A stretch of 64,000 bases of DNA from Curtobacterium sp. MCJR17_020 (GTDB taxonomy: Bacteria > Actinomycetota > Actinomycetes > Actinomycetales > Microbacteriaceae). Made by a program: the position numbers and the translations under genes. This document shows positions 51,095-59,043 of this stretch, one piece after another. The notes beneath the pieces are model-generated. The model worked only from the letters and a program-made list of their open reading frames with translations. It was not told the origin of the DNA and ran no database searches. The stretch covers positions 1,860,001 through 1,924,000 of the forward strand of contig NZ_CP126260.1 of the NCBI RefSeq assembly GCF_003234365.2. Direction: 5' to 3'. Position 1 is the first letter of the stretch. Every line of letters starts with the position of its first letter.

Positions 51095-52663
51095 TCAGTC
51101 GTGGAACGTCTCGATGGACGCGCCGAGGGAGTTGAGGCGCTCCTGGAGCTGCTCGTAGCCGCGGGCGATGATGCCCACGTTGCGCAGGACGCTCTCACCC
51201 TTCGCCGCGAGCATCGCCAGCAGGATGACCACCGCGGGTCGGAGTGCTGGCGGGCAGCTGATCTCGGCACCGGAGAAGTGCGTCGGTCCGGTGACGTCGA
51301 GGCGGTGCGGGTCGCGCAGGGTGACGCTCGCGCCGAGGCGGGTCAGGTCGAGCAGGTGGATCGCCCGGCCCTCGTACACCCAGTCGTGCACGAGCGTGGT
51401 TCCCTCGGCCATCGCGGCGATGACCACGAAGAACGGCAGGTTGTCGATGTTCAACCCGGGGAACGGCATGGCGTGGATCTTGTCGATCGGGGCGTGCAGC
51501 TCGGACGGGTGCACGGTGATGTCGACGAGGCGGGTACGACCGTTCGCGGCGGGGTACTCGTCGGTGACGTCGAACCGCAGGCCCATCTCGGCCAGGGTCG
51601 CGAGCTCGATCTCGAGGAACTCGATCGGTGCACGCGTGACGGTGAGCGTGGAGTCGGTGACGATGCCGGCGGTCAGCAGGCTCATCGCCTCGACCGGGTC
51701 CTCGCTCGGCCAGTAGTCCACGACCTCGTCGATGCGGCTCTTGCCGGTGATGCGGAGCGTCGTGGTGCCGATGCCCTCGATCTGCACCCCGAGCAGCTCG
51801 AGGAAGAAGCAGAGGTCCTGCACCATGTAGTTGGGGCTGGCGTTGCGGATGACGGTCTCGCCGTCGCGGGCGGCCGCGGCGAGGATCGCGTTCTCGGTGA
51901 CCGTGTCGCCGCGCTCGGTGAGGACGACGGACTTCGTGGGGACGTCCTGGTTCGCGACGCCGACCTCGTACCATCCGGAGGTCGCCTCGACGTCGACGCC
52001 GAAGGGGCGCAGCGCGATGAGGTGCGGCTCGACCGTGCGGGTGCCGAGGTCGCAGCCACCGGCGTACGGCAGCCGGAAGGACTCGTACCGGCCGCTGAGC
52101 GGGCCGAGGAACATCAGGACGCTGCGGGTGCGGCGGGCGGCGTCGGCGTCGATCGCGTCGAGGTGCAGGTCGGACGGTGCGACGATCTCGAGGGTCTCGC
52201 CGTCCTCGGACCACGTGACGCTCGCGCCGAGGCTGCGGAGCACGTCGATGATCCGGTCGACCTCGACGATCCGGGCGACCTTGTGCAGGCGGGTGACGCC
52301 GCGGTTGAGCAGCGAGGCACAGAGCAGCGCGACGGCGGCGTTCTTGCTCGAGTTGACGGCGATGGACCCGCTGAGCTTCCGGCCGCCCTGCACGCGCAGG
52401 TGGGCACGCTGCGGGGCGCCGCCGATCGAGACGATCCGCTGGTCGAGGGCGTCGCTGATGCGGGTGAGCATCTCGAGGGACAGGTTCTGCCCGCCCTGTT
52501 CGATGCGGTTGATCGCGCTCTGGCTGGTGCCGACGCGTTCGGCCAGCTGCGCCTGGGTCATGCTGCGGCCCTTGCGGGCGCCCCGGATGAGGGCACCGAC
52601 CTCGCGGAGCGGGGCGGCGGATGCCGGGGTGGCCGGCGAGACGACGGTGGTGGTGTCGGACAT
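51095..52663 (-). CDS. UDP-GlcNAc enolpyruvyl transferase fused to an XRE-type helix-turn-helix
   Basis: A 522-residue fusion. Residues 20-75 are an XRE helix-turn-helix (GALIRGARKGRSMTQAQLAE, RVGTSQSAINRIEQGGQNLS). Residues from about 85 form a MurA fold: VNSSKNAAVALLCASLLNRG contains the substrate Lys-Asn pair, GGCDLGTRTVEPHLIALRPF contains the PEP-binding Cys equivalent to E. coli Cys115, and a final LAAKGESVLRNVGIIARGYE. MurA starts peptidoglycan synthesis, so the enzyme part looks active, with a possible DNA-binding or sensing function added. Starts with MSDTTTVVSPATPAS. Divergent from flbD. Confidence 0.88.
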   Translation of the reverse strand: MSDTTTVVSPATPASAAPLREVGALIRGARKGRSMTQAQLAERVGTSQSAINRIEQGGQNLSLEMLTRISDALDQRIVSIGGAPQRAHLRVQGGRKLSGSIAVNSSKNAAVALLCASLLNRGVTRLHKVARIVEVDRIIDVLRSLGASVTWSEDGETLEIVAPSDLHLDAIDADAARRTRSVLMFLGPLSGRYESFRLPYAGGCDLGTRTVEPHLIALRPFGVDVEATSGWYEVGVANQDVPTKSVVLTERGDTVTENAILAAAARDGETVIRNASPNYMVQDLCFFLELLGVQIEGIGTTTLRITGKSRIDEVVDYWPSEDPVEAMSLLTAGIVTDSTLTVTRAPIEFLEIELATLAEMGLRFDVTDEYPAANGRTRLVDITVHPSELHAPIDKIHAMPFPGLNIDNLPFFVVIAAMAEGTTLVHDWVYEGRAIHLLDLTRLGASVTLRDPHRLDVTGPTHFSGAEISCPPALRPAVVILLAMLAAKGESVLRNVGIIARGYEQLQERLNSLGASIETFHD

Positions 52664-52684
52664 GGCGCCAACGTAACACGCTCA

Positions 52685-52757
52685 TGAGATAAAACCGGGG
52701 TGGTGATGCACCAGATTCCCAGCCATCGGGGCACAACAACTCGTATCTGAGATGAAC
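52685..52757. promoter_or_regulatory. Direct repeat between HTH-murA and flbD
   Basis: TGAGATAAAAC at 52685 and TGAGATGAAC at 52748 share TGAGATRAA and are 63 bp apart, close to six helix turns. The first lies 22 bp upstream of the HTH-murA start; the second abuts the flbD promoter. It is a candidate site for the XRE domain. Confidence 0.35.
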
Positions 52758-52784
52758 TAACGGACAGGTGTGGTCCGCCGATAG
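52757..52784 (+). promoter_or_regulatory. FliA-type promoter of flbD-motA-motB
   Basis: CTAACGG-N13-GCCGATAG. The -35 half is identical to that of fliC and the -10 half is the closest in the window to the classical sigma-28 GCCGATAA. The predicted start is near 52791, 71 bp before flbD. Confidence 0.78.
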
Positions 52785-52796
52785 ACCTCCGTGCAG

Positions 52797-52834
52797 GCCC
52801 ACGGACGGGCGGCATCCCGCCCCACGGACGGCGG
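52797..52834 (+). promoter_or_regulatory. Two ACGGAC-loop hairpins in the flbD leader
   Basis: GCCC-ACGGAC-GGGC at 52797-52810 and CCGCC-CCACGGAC-GGCGG at 52817-52834. The first starts about 6 nt from the predicted 5' end. Both show ACGGAC in the loop, the CsrA signature. The 12-mer CCCACGGACGGG is shared with the fliC and fliA leaders. Confidence 0.6.
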
Positions 52835-52861
52835 CGGGACGATCGAGAACCAGGACGGGCC

Positions 52862-53143
52862 ATGATCGTCGTCACACGACTCAACGGCAGCGCATTCGCT
52901 GTGAACCCCGACCTCGTGGAGCGCATCCACGAGACGCCGGACACGACACTCATCATGGTCGACGGGGCGAAGTACATCGTCCGCGAGTCCATGGCCGACG
53001 TCATCGACCTGATCGCCGCGTACCGCGCTCGCATCGTCGGCATGGCCTACGGCACCGACCTGCCGAACACGCGGAACGCCACCGGCCCCCAGCCGACGCT
53101 CACCGCGGTCGCACCCCTCCGCACGCAGGACGGGGGTCGCTGA
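52862..53143 (+). CDS. flbD: FlbD-family flagellar protein
   Basis: A 93-residue protein starting at MIVVTRLNGSAFAVNPDLVE. The first 65 residues match the short FlbD/SwrD family of Gram-positives (LNGxxFxlNPDLIExIExtPDTtItLxxGxKyvVxEs), seen here as ERIHETPDTTLIMVDGAKYI. SwrD in Bacillus increases motor torque. A C-terminal tail of about 30 residues is extra. It precedes motA by one base. Confidence 0.9.
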   Translation: MIVVTRLNGSAFAVNPDLVERIHETPDTTLIMVDGAKYIVRESMADVIDLIAAYRARIVGMAYGTDLPNTRNATGPQPTLTAVAPLRTQDGGR

Positions 53144-53144
53144 C

Positions 53145-53969
53145 GTGGACATCGCGACGATCATCGGGATCCTGCTCGCCTTCGGCGCCCTGTTCGGCAT
53201 GGTCGAGATGGAGCACGTCGAACTCGCCGGGCTGTTCCTGCCCGCGCCGATGCTGCTCGTGTTCGGTGCCACCATCGGTTGCGGGATCGCGAGCACCACG
53301 CTGAAGGACGCCATCGCGAGCTTCAAGGCCGTCCCGAAGGCGTTCACGGGCAAGGTCACGCCGCCGCAGTCGGTCATCGACGACGTCGTGGGCCTGGCGG
53401 AGACGGCTCGGTCGAACGGTCTGCTCGCCCTCGAGCAGGAGGCCGACAAGCACGACGACCCGTTCATGAAGAAGGCGCTGCAGAACATCGCGGACGGCAC
53501 CGACGGCGACGAGCTGCGGATCCTGCTCGAGGACGAGATCGAGTCGAACGCGGCCCCCACGCGCAGTGCCAGTGCGTTCTTCATGGGGCTCGGCGGCTTC
53601 GCCCCGACGGTCGGCATCATCGGTACCGTCGTCTCCCTGACCCACGTGCTCGCGAACCTCGGCAAGCCCGACGAGCTCGGCCCCCTCATCGCGAGCGCGT
53701 TCGTCGCGACCCTGTGGGGCCTGCTCACCGCGAACTTCATGTGGCTGCCGATCGGCGGCAAGCTCCGGAAGCTCGCACAGCTCGAGTCGGACCGCCAGAC
53801 GCTCCTGATGGAGGGCCTGCTCGCGGTCCAGGCCGGCAGCCAGCCCCGCCTGCTCGGTGAACGCCTGAAGGCGATGGTGCCGCCGGCCGCACGCGCCGAG
53901 ACCACGAAGCGCAAAGCCGGCAAGAACGACCAGGACGCCGACGCCGACGACCAGCAGCTGGCGGCCTGA
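53145..53969 (+). CDS. motA: Flagellar stator protein MotA
   Basis: A 274-residue membrane protein starting at a GTG (DIATIIGILLAFGALFGMVE). It has four hydrophobic segments: the first is at the N-terminus, and the third and fourth are FAPTVGIIGTVVSLTHVLAN and PLIASAFVATLWGLLTANFM with conserved Pro residues. A charged cytosolic loop with ESNAAPTRSASAFF lies between. It forms the ion channel of the stator with MotB. The C-terminus carries a charged tail. Confidence 0.94.
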   Translation: MDIATIIGILLAFGALFGMVEMEHVELAGLFLPAPMLLVFGATIGCGIASTTLKDAIASFKAVPKAFTGKVTPPQSVIDDVVGLAETARSNGLLALEQEADKHDDPFMKKALQNIADGTDGDELRILLEDEIESNAAPTRSASAFFMGLGGFAPTVGIIGTVVSLTHVLANLGKPDELGPLIASAFVATLWGLLTANFMWLPIGGKLRKLAQLESDRQTLLMEGLLAVQAGSQPRLLGERLKAMVPPAARAETTKRKAGKNDQDADADDQQLAA

Positions 53970-53971
53970 CG

Positions 53972-54901
53972 ATGAGCGCCAACCCCCGGGGCCGTGGCCG
54001 TGGTCGTGCGAAGAAGGGCCACGACGAGGCCGAGCACCCCGACGAGCGCTGGATGGCGTCCTACATGGACATGATCACGGTGCTGATGTGCATGTTCCTG
54101 GTGCTGTTCGCCATGTCGACGGTCGACCAGGAGAAGTACATCGCCCTGAAGAACTCGCTCGCGACCGGCTTCGGCGAGGTGAAGTCGCAGAAGGTCGACA
54201 CCGCCAGCGGCACGGTGGTGACGAAGGACCAGGTGGAGGACGGTTCCGGGTACTCGACCGACAAGTCGCAGGCCGACCACTCGACGGCGTCGTCCGGCAC
54301 GAAGGACACCAACGTCGACCCCGCGTCGACCGTCGTGCCCGTGACCGCGACGAAGCAGGACCTCGCCGACGCCCAGAAGGAGCTGGACGACCTCACCGCG
54401 ATCGAGCAGGCGATCAAGCAGAACCTCGCGAAGGCCGGCCAGACCGCGAACGTGCAGTTCACCGTCGACGCCCGTGGCCTGATCGTCCGGCTCGTCGGTA
54501 GTGAGACCTACTTCGGCACGAACAGCGCGGACCTGTCCGACCAGGCGAAGTCGATCATGGACGCGATCGCCCCGGTCCTGAAGACGAGCCACCACGACGT
54601 CAGCGTCGAGGGGCACGCCGACCAGCGGAACTCGACGGCGCCGTACGCCACCAACTGGGAGCTCAGCGCGGCACGGGCGACGGGGGTGCTGCGCGACCTG
54701 GTCGAGCGCGGCGGGATGCCGGGCGACCACGTGCAGAGCGTCGGCTTCGGGTCGAGCCGACCGCTCGCGAAGGGCGGGACGGACCAGGACCTCGCCCTGA
54801 ACCGACGGGTCGACATCGTGGTGCTGTCGAACGCCGACCAGGACGTCAGCGCGCTGATGCCGGCACTGGCGAAGGCGCAGGACGGAGCACGCCAGGGCTG
54901 A
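53972..54901 (+). CDS. motB: Flagellar stator protein MotB
   Basis: A 309-residue protein. After a basic N-terminus it has one transmembrane segment, DMITVLMCMFLVLFAMSTVD, with the proton-binding Asp in SYMDMI. A periplasmic-side OmpA-like domain holds to peptidoglycan: VSVEGHADQRNSTAPYATNW and LSAARATGVLRDLVERGGMP, RRVDIVVLS. The plug region between is charged. It follows motA by 2 bp. Confidence 0.95.
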   Translation: MSANPRGRGRGRAKKGHDEAEHPDERWMASYMDMITVLMCMFLVLFAMSTVDQEKYIALKNSLATGFGEVKSQKVDTASGTVVTKDQVEDGSGYSTDKSQADHSTASSGTKDTNVDPASTVVPVTATKQDLADAQKELDDLTAIEQAIKQNLAKAGQTANVQFTVDARGLIVRLVGSETYFGTNSADLSDQAKSIMDAIAPVLKTSHHDVSVEGHADQRNSTAPYATNWELSAARATGVLRDLVERGGMPGDHVQSVGFGSSRPLAKGGTDQDLALNRRVDIVVLSNADQDVSALMPALAKAQDGARQG

Positions 54902-54952
54902 CGCACGACCGACGGGGCTGGAGACCCCGCATCCCCAGTACGGGGTACAGCA

Positions 54953-54981
54953 CTGACGGGTGCCGTACAGGCGACCGATAG
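54953..54981 (+). promoter_or_regulatory. FliA-type promoter of fliM and downstream genes
   Basis: CTGACGG-N14-ACCGATAG. The predicted start of transcription (about 54988-54990) coincides with the fliM GTG, so the mRNA would be nearly leaderless. The preceding 50 bp contains ACCCCG/CGGGGT inverted segments that may end the motB transcript. Confidence 0.7.
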
Positions 54982-54989
54982 ACGCACCC

Positions 54990-55868
54990 GTGACCGAGAC
55001 CCTGCCAGCGCCCGAGGTGTACGACTTCGCGCGCCCGTCGACGCTCGCCCGCGAGCACGCCCGGGTCCTCGAGCTCGCGTTCGAGACCTTCGCGCGGCAG
55101 TGGGGCACGCAGCTCACCGCGAAGGTGCGTGCCGTCAGCCAGGTCACCTGCGAGCAGGTGCAGATGGTGACGTACGACGAGTACGCCGCCTCGCTGCCCG
55201 CGCTCACCGGCATGGTGCTGCTGCCGATCGCGGACGTCGTCCCGAAGGGCGTCCTGCAGGTCCCGCTCGACGCCGCGCTGACCTGGGTCTCGCACGCCCT
55301 CGGCGCCTCGAAGCCGCTGCCGACCCCGGAGCGCACCTTCACGCCCATCGAGCAGGCCCTCGTGCGCAAGATCGTCGAGGACGCCCTCGACGACCTCCGC
55401 TACTCGTTCGGCGGGTTGCTCGCGCACGACGTCACGGCTGGTGGCTTCCAGTTCAACTCGCAGTTCGCCCAGGCCGCCCAGAAGGGCGACCTGATGATCG
55501 TCGCGGCGTTCTCGATCCGCGTCGGCGACCGCGTCGCCCCCGGCACGCTCGCCCTGCCGGCCGAGGCCGTGCTGCCGCAGCTCGGCGAGGCCGCCGCCCA
55601 CGTGTCGCCCGCCGACGCCCAGGCCCTGCTCGACGCGCAGCTCGCGGGCGTCCCCGTCGGCGTCAGCCTGCGCTTCGCCCCGGCGACGGTCCTGCCCACG
55701 CAGGTGCTCCGGCTCGCCGTCGGCGACGTCCTGCGGCTGCCGCACCCGCAGCACCGCCCCCTCACCATCGCGGTCGACGGTGAACCCGTCGGCACCGCCG
55801 CGGTCGGCGCGAACGGCTCGCGCCTCGCCGGCATCGTCGTCACCACCACGAGCACGGAGCAGCACTGA
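54990..55868 (+). CDS. fliM: Flagellar motor switch protein FliM
   Basis: A 292-residue protein; I chose the GTG at 54990 (TETLPAPEVYDFARPSTLAR) because the frame upstream runs through the promoter. The middle domain follows the family: ARVLELAFETFARQWGTQLT, then QVTCEQVQMVTYDEYAASLP and FTPIEQALVRKIVEDALDDL. The C-terminal SpoA fold ends with RLAVGDVLRLPHPQHRPLTI. There is no LSQxEIDALL motif at the N-terminus, the CheY-P docking site of classical FliM. Overlaps fliN by one base. Confidence 0.9.
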   Translation: MTETLPAPEVYDFARPSTLAREHARVLELAFETFARQWGTQLTAKVRAVSQVTCEQVQMVTYDEYAASLPALTGMVLLPIADVVPKGVLQVPLDAALTWVSHALGASKPLPTPERTFTPIEQALVRKIVEDALDDLRYSFGGLLAHDVTAGGFQFNSQFAQAAQKGDLMIVAAFSIRVGDRVAPGTLALPAEAVLPQLGEAAAHVSPADAQALLDAQLAGVPVGVSLRFAPATVLPTQVLRLAVGDVLRLPHPQHRPLTIAVDGEPVGTAAVGANGSRLAGIVVTTTSTEQH

Positions 55869-56572
55869 TGACCGAAACGACCACCCTCCAGACCACCGCG
55901 GCCGAGTCGCTCGCGGCGCAGCTCCCGACGGCGGTCCCGCTGGGTGCGCTGCTGCTGCCGGGAGGCGCGACCCCGGTCGTGCTCGAAGCGGCGACCGACG
56001 CCGTGGTCGCGTCGTTCGTCGGCGGCCTGTCGGCCGATCTGGCCCTCGTGCTCACCGACCTCGAGGCCGTCATCGCTGCCGGCGGTACCGACAACGGGAT
56101 CGTGGCCGTCACCGACGTGCTGCGTCCGTCGCTCGAGGCCGCCGCGTCCGTGCTCGGCGTCGGGGTCCTCGGCGAGGCGAGCCGCGAGTCGGCAGCGGCG
56201 CTGCTGGCCGACCCCGACACGGTGGTGTTCGAGCTGACCGCCGGTGGTGTCCCGAGCGGCTGGTTCGGCATCCGGGTGCGCGAGCACGGCACGGTCTCGG
56301 CTGCCGCGCCCGTCGGGGTGCCCGCCGGCAACCTCGGCCGCATCAACAACGTCGAGATGACCCTGACCGTGGAGATCGGCCGCACCCGCATGTCGGTCCG
56401 CGACGTGCTCGGCATGGAGCCCGGCGCGGTCGTCGAACTCGACCGCAGCGCCGGCGCGCCCGCCGACGTCCTGCTGAACGGCCGCCTGATCGCGCACGGC
56501 GAGGTCGTCGTCGTCGACCAGGACTACGCCGTCCGGATCACCCGCATCCTCGACGTCGCCGAATCCCTCTGA
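55868..56572 (+). CDS. fliN: Flagellar motor switch protein FliN
   Basis: A 234-residue protein, longer than minimal FliN (about 130). The C-terminal 75 residues are the SpoA domain: NNVEMTLTVEIGRTRMSVRD, VLGMEPGAVVELDRSAGAPA, then VLLNGRLIAHGEVVVVDQDY with AVRITRIL. The N-terminal 150 residues form a separate alpha/beta domain similar in layout to the CheC/FliY extension, with SLEAAASVLG. It could take over signalling contacts, but no CheC phosphatase motif is evident. Confidence 0.9.
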   Translation: MTETTTLQTTAAESLAAQLPTAVPLGALLLPGGATPVVLEAATDAVVASFVGGLSADLALVLTDLEAVIAAGGTDNGIVAVTDVLRPSLEAAASVLGVGVLGEASRESAAALLADPDTVVFELTAGGVPSGWFGIRVREHGTVSAAAPVGVPAGNLGRINNVEMTLTVEIGRTRMSVRDVLGMEPGAVVELDRSAGAPADVLLNGRLIAHGEVVVVDQDYAVRITRILDVAESL

Positions 56573-56579
56573 GCCCCGC

Positions 56580-57179
56580 GTGGACACCCTCCTCATCACG
56601 CTCCGCGTCGCGCTGTCGCTCGGCGTCGTGCTCGCCCTCATGTGGGTGCTGCACCGTGCCAGCAAGAAGCGCTTCGCCGGCAAGACCTCCGGACGCCGTG
56701 CGGCGACCGTCGAGGTCGTCGGTCGCCAGGGCCTCGGCGGCAAGGCGAGCGTCGTGGTGGTCGACGTCGAGGGGGAGCGTCTGGTGCTCGGGGTCTCCGA
56801 GCAGGGCGTCAACCTGTTGAGGAGCGGGCAGGCGCCCGCTCCAGAACTCACCATCGTGACCGGACCCGTGCAGCTGCCCGTGCATCCCGCCCCGTCGGCC
56901 GACGCGTTCGGTCAGGAACTGGCGCTGCAGACGGACGCCACCACGTCCCTCCAGGCACGGCCGGAGCGCCGCGGGCGCGTCGATCCGGAACCGGCTGGTG
57001 GGGCCCACCTCCCGTCCGACCGAACGGAAGCGACGGCGCAGCCCCTCCCGATGCGCCCCCGCAACCGCCGTCCGCAGCGCACTACCGTGCCGACCGCGCA
57101 GCAGCTGCAGGGCTCGATCCTGTCGGTCGACACCTGGCGGCAGGCGGCCGCCGCACTGCGGAACCGGCGGGTCGGGTGA
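56580..57179 (+). CDS. fliO: Flagellar biosynthetic protein FliO
   Basis: A 199-residue protein starting at a GTG (DTLLITLRVALSLGVVLALM). It has one N-terminal membrane segment, then the short conserved FliO domain (EVVGRQGLGGKASVVVVDVE, GERLVLGVSEQGVNLL) and a long charged, disordered tail. It helps fold FliP. Overlaps fliP by 4 bp. Confidence 0.82.
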   Translation: MDTLLITLRVALSLGVVLALMWVLHRASKKRFAGKTSGRRAATVEVVGRQGLGGKASVVVVDVEGERLVLGVSEQGVNLLRSGQAPAPELTIVTGPVQLPVHPAPSADAFGQELALQTDATTSLQARPERRGRVDPEPAGGAHLPSDRTEATAQPLPMRPRNRRPQRTTVPTAQQLQGSILSVDTWRQAAAALRNRRVG

Positions 57180-57994
57180 CCGCCGTCCGCTCGGCGCGTG
57201 TCCTGGCCCTCGTCCTGCTCGGGCTGGCGGTCGTCGCCGGCTTCCTCATGCTCACCGCGACCGGTGCCCACGCCGCCGGCGTCGTCGAACCGACCGCCCC
57301 CGCGACGCCGACCGCTCCCGCGAACGGCGACTTCAGCGTCAGCGTGAACGGCCCGGACGGCACCCCGTCGTCAGCCGTCGTGACGCTCATCGGCATCACG
57401 CTGCTCAGCGTCGCCCCGGCGCTCATGCTCATGATGACGTCGTTCACGAAGATCTTCGTCGTCCTCGCGATGACCCGGAACGCCCTGGGCCTGCAGTCGA
57501 TCCCGCCGAACCAGGTGATCGCGGGCTTGGCGCTGTTCCTGTCGCTGTTCGTGATGGCACCGGTGCTCGGGCACATCAACGACGACGCCCTGCAGCCCTA
57601 CCTCGCCGGCCACCTCGACTTCGACCAGGCCGTCGAGATCGGCACCAAGCCGCTCAGGACCTTCATGCTGCACCAGACCCGCGACGAGGACGTCGCCCTG
57701 ATCACCCGCGCGGCGGGGCTCGACAACCCGAAGTCGATGGCCGACGTGCCGATGACGACCGTCATCCCGGCGTTCATCATCTCGGAGCTCCGCAGCGCGT
57801 TCATCATCGGGTTCGTCATCTTCATCCCGTTCCTGGTGATCGACCTCGTCGTCTCGGCGGCACTCATGTCGATGGGCATGATGATGCTCCCGCCGGTCAT
57901 GATCTCGCTGCCCTTCAAGATCCTGCTCTTCGTCCTGGTCGACGGCTGGGGCCTCATCATCACGTCGCTCATCGAGAGTTACCACGTTGTCTAG
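57176..57994 (+). CDS. fliP: Flagellar export gate protein FliP
   Basis: A 272-residue protein starting at a GTG in the overlap with fliO. It has a cleavable signal peptide (LALVLLGLAVVAGFLMLTAT, GAHAAG) and four membrane segments. Family motifs are present: MMTSFTKIFVVLAMTRNALG, QSIPPNQVIAGLALFLSLFV, IPAFIISELRSAFIIGFVIF and SMGMMMLPPVMISLPFKILL. It forms the core of the FliPQR pore. Confidence 0.96.
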   Translation: MTAVRSARVLALVLLGLAVVAGFLMLTATGAHAAGVVEPTAPATPTAPANGDFSVSVNGPDGTPSSAVVTLIGITLLSVAPALMLMMTSFTKIFVVLAMTRNALGLQSIPPNQVIAGLALFLSLFVMAPVLGHINDDALQPYLAGHLDFDQAVEIGTKPLRTFMLHQTRDEDVALITRAAGLDNPKSMADVPMTTVIPAFIISELRSAFIIGFVIFIPFLVIDLVVSAALMSMGMMMLPPVMISLPFKILLFVLVDGWGLIITSLIESYHVV

Positions 57995-58003
57995 GGGGCA
58001 GGC

Positions 58004-58279
58004 ATGAACCAGCAGGCCGTCATCGACCTGGTCCTCCAGGCGCTCCTGGTCGCGGGCAAGCTCGCCGCTCCGGTGCTCGTCACGTCGCTCGTCGTCGGGT
58101 TCGCGATCTCGCTGTTCCAGTCCGTGACCCAGATCCAGGAAGTCACGCTCTCGTTCGTGCCGAAGGCCGTCGCGGTCGCGATCGCCCTGGTCGTCTGCGG
58201 CAACTGGATGATCTCCGAGATGGTGGCGTTCACGCACGTCGCCTTCGACATGATCCCGAAGCTCCTCGGGAGCGGCTGA
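58004..58279 (+). CDS. fliQ: Flagellar export gate protein FliQ
   Basis: A 91-residue protein with two membrane helices: LVAGKLAAPVLVTSLVVGFA and KAVAVAIALVVCGNWMISEM. The loop SLFQSVTQIQEVTLSFVPK is the family hallmark. The stop overlaps fliR by one base. Confidence 0.96.
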   Translation: MNQQAVIDLVLQALLVAGKLAAPVLVTSLVVGFAISLFQSVTQIQEVTLSFVPKAVAVAIALVVCGNWMISEMVAFTHVAFDMIPKLLGSG

Positions 58280-59037
58280 TGGAGCTCGCGGTCAACGCCG
58301 ACCGTCTGGAGGCGACCATGCTCGCCGGCGTCCGGCTCGTGGCGTTCTTCGTGATCGCGCCGCCGTTCTCGTACCGGGCGTTCCCCGGCACCGTGAAGGT
58401 GATCCTCGGGCTCGGCCTGGCGATCGGCGTCGCCCCCCGCGTCGCCGTCGGCTACGAGTCGCTCGACACCGGGCCCTTCCTGCTCGCGCTGCTCACCCAG
58501 CTCGTCGTCGGGTTGTCGCTCGGCTTCCTGGTGTTCCTGGTGTTCGCCGCGGTGCAGTCGGCCGGTGCGCTCATCGACCTGTTCGGCGGGTTCACGCTCG
58601 CGCAGGCGTTCGACCCGCAGTCGCAGGTCAACGGCGCCCAGTTCACCCGGCTGTTCCAGATGGCGGCGCTCGCGCTCCTGTTCACCTCGGGCGGGTACCA
58701 GCTCATCGTCGGTGGGCTCGTGCGGTCGTTCGACGCCGTGCCGCTCACCGGCAGCTTCGCGGTCGACGGTCTGGCCCACCTGCTCGTGGCAGCGATGTCG
58801 CAGATGTTCCTGGCGACGCTGCAGATCGCCGGGCCGCTGGTGGTCGTGCTGTTCCTGGCCGATGTCGGCCTCGGCCTGCTCACCCGCGTCGCGCCGGCCC
58901 TCAACGCGTTCCAGATGGGGTTCCCGATCAAGATCGGGCTGACGGTCCTGTTCGCCGGAGCGCTCTTCATGGCCCTGCCCTCGGTGGTGTCGTCACTGAC
59001 CGGCGACGCCGTCCAGGCGATCACGGGACGGGGGTGA
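58279..59037 (+). CDS. fliR: Flagellar export gate protein FliR
   Basis: A 252-residue membrane protein with six hydrophobic segments. It has RLVAFFVIAPPFSYRAFPGT and the conserved DLFGGFTLAQAFDPQSQVNG loop, with LFQMAALALLFTSGGYQLIV next. Completes the FliPQR gate with the upstream genes. Starts at the ATG overlapping fliQ. Confidence 0.94.
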   Translation: MELAVNADRLEATMLAGVRLVAFFVIAPPFSYRAFPGTVKVILGLGLAIGVAPRVAVGYESLDTGPFLLALLTQLVVGLSLGFLVFLVFAAVQSAGALIDLFGGFTLAQAFDPQSQVNGAQFTRLFQMAALALLFTSGGYQLIVGGLVRSFDAVPLTGSFAVDGLAHLLVAAMSQMFLATLQIAGPLVVVLFLADVGLGLLTRVAPALNAFQMGFPIKIGLTVLFAGALFMALPSVVSSLTGDAVQAITGRG

Positions 59038-59043
59038 GGCACC

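Noticed and set aside
47430..52687. Very long plus-strand frames opposite the antiporter, DUF475 and HTH-murA genes
   Set aside because: They are high-GC shadow frames antisense to well-recognised proteins and show no family motifs.
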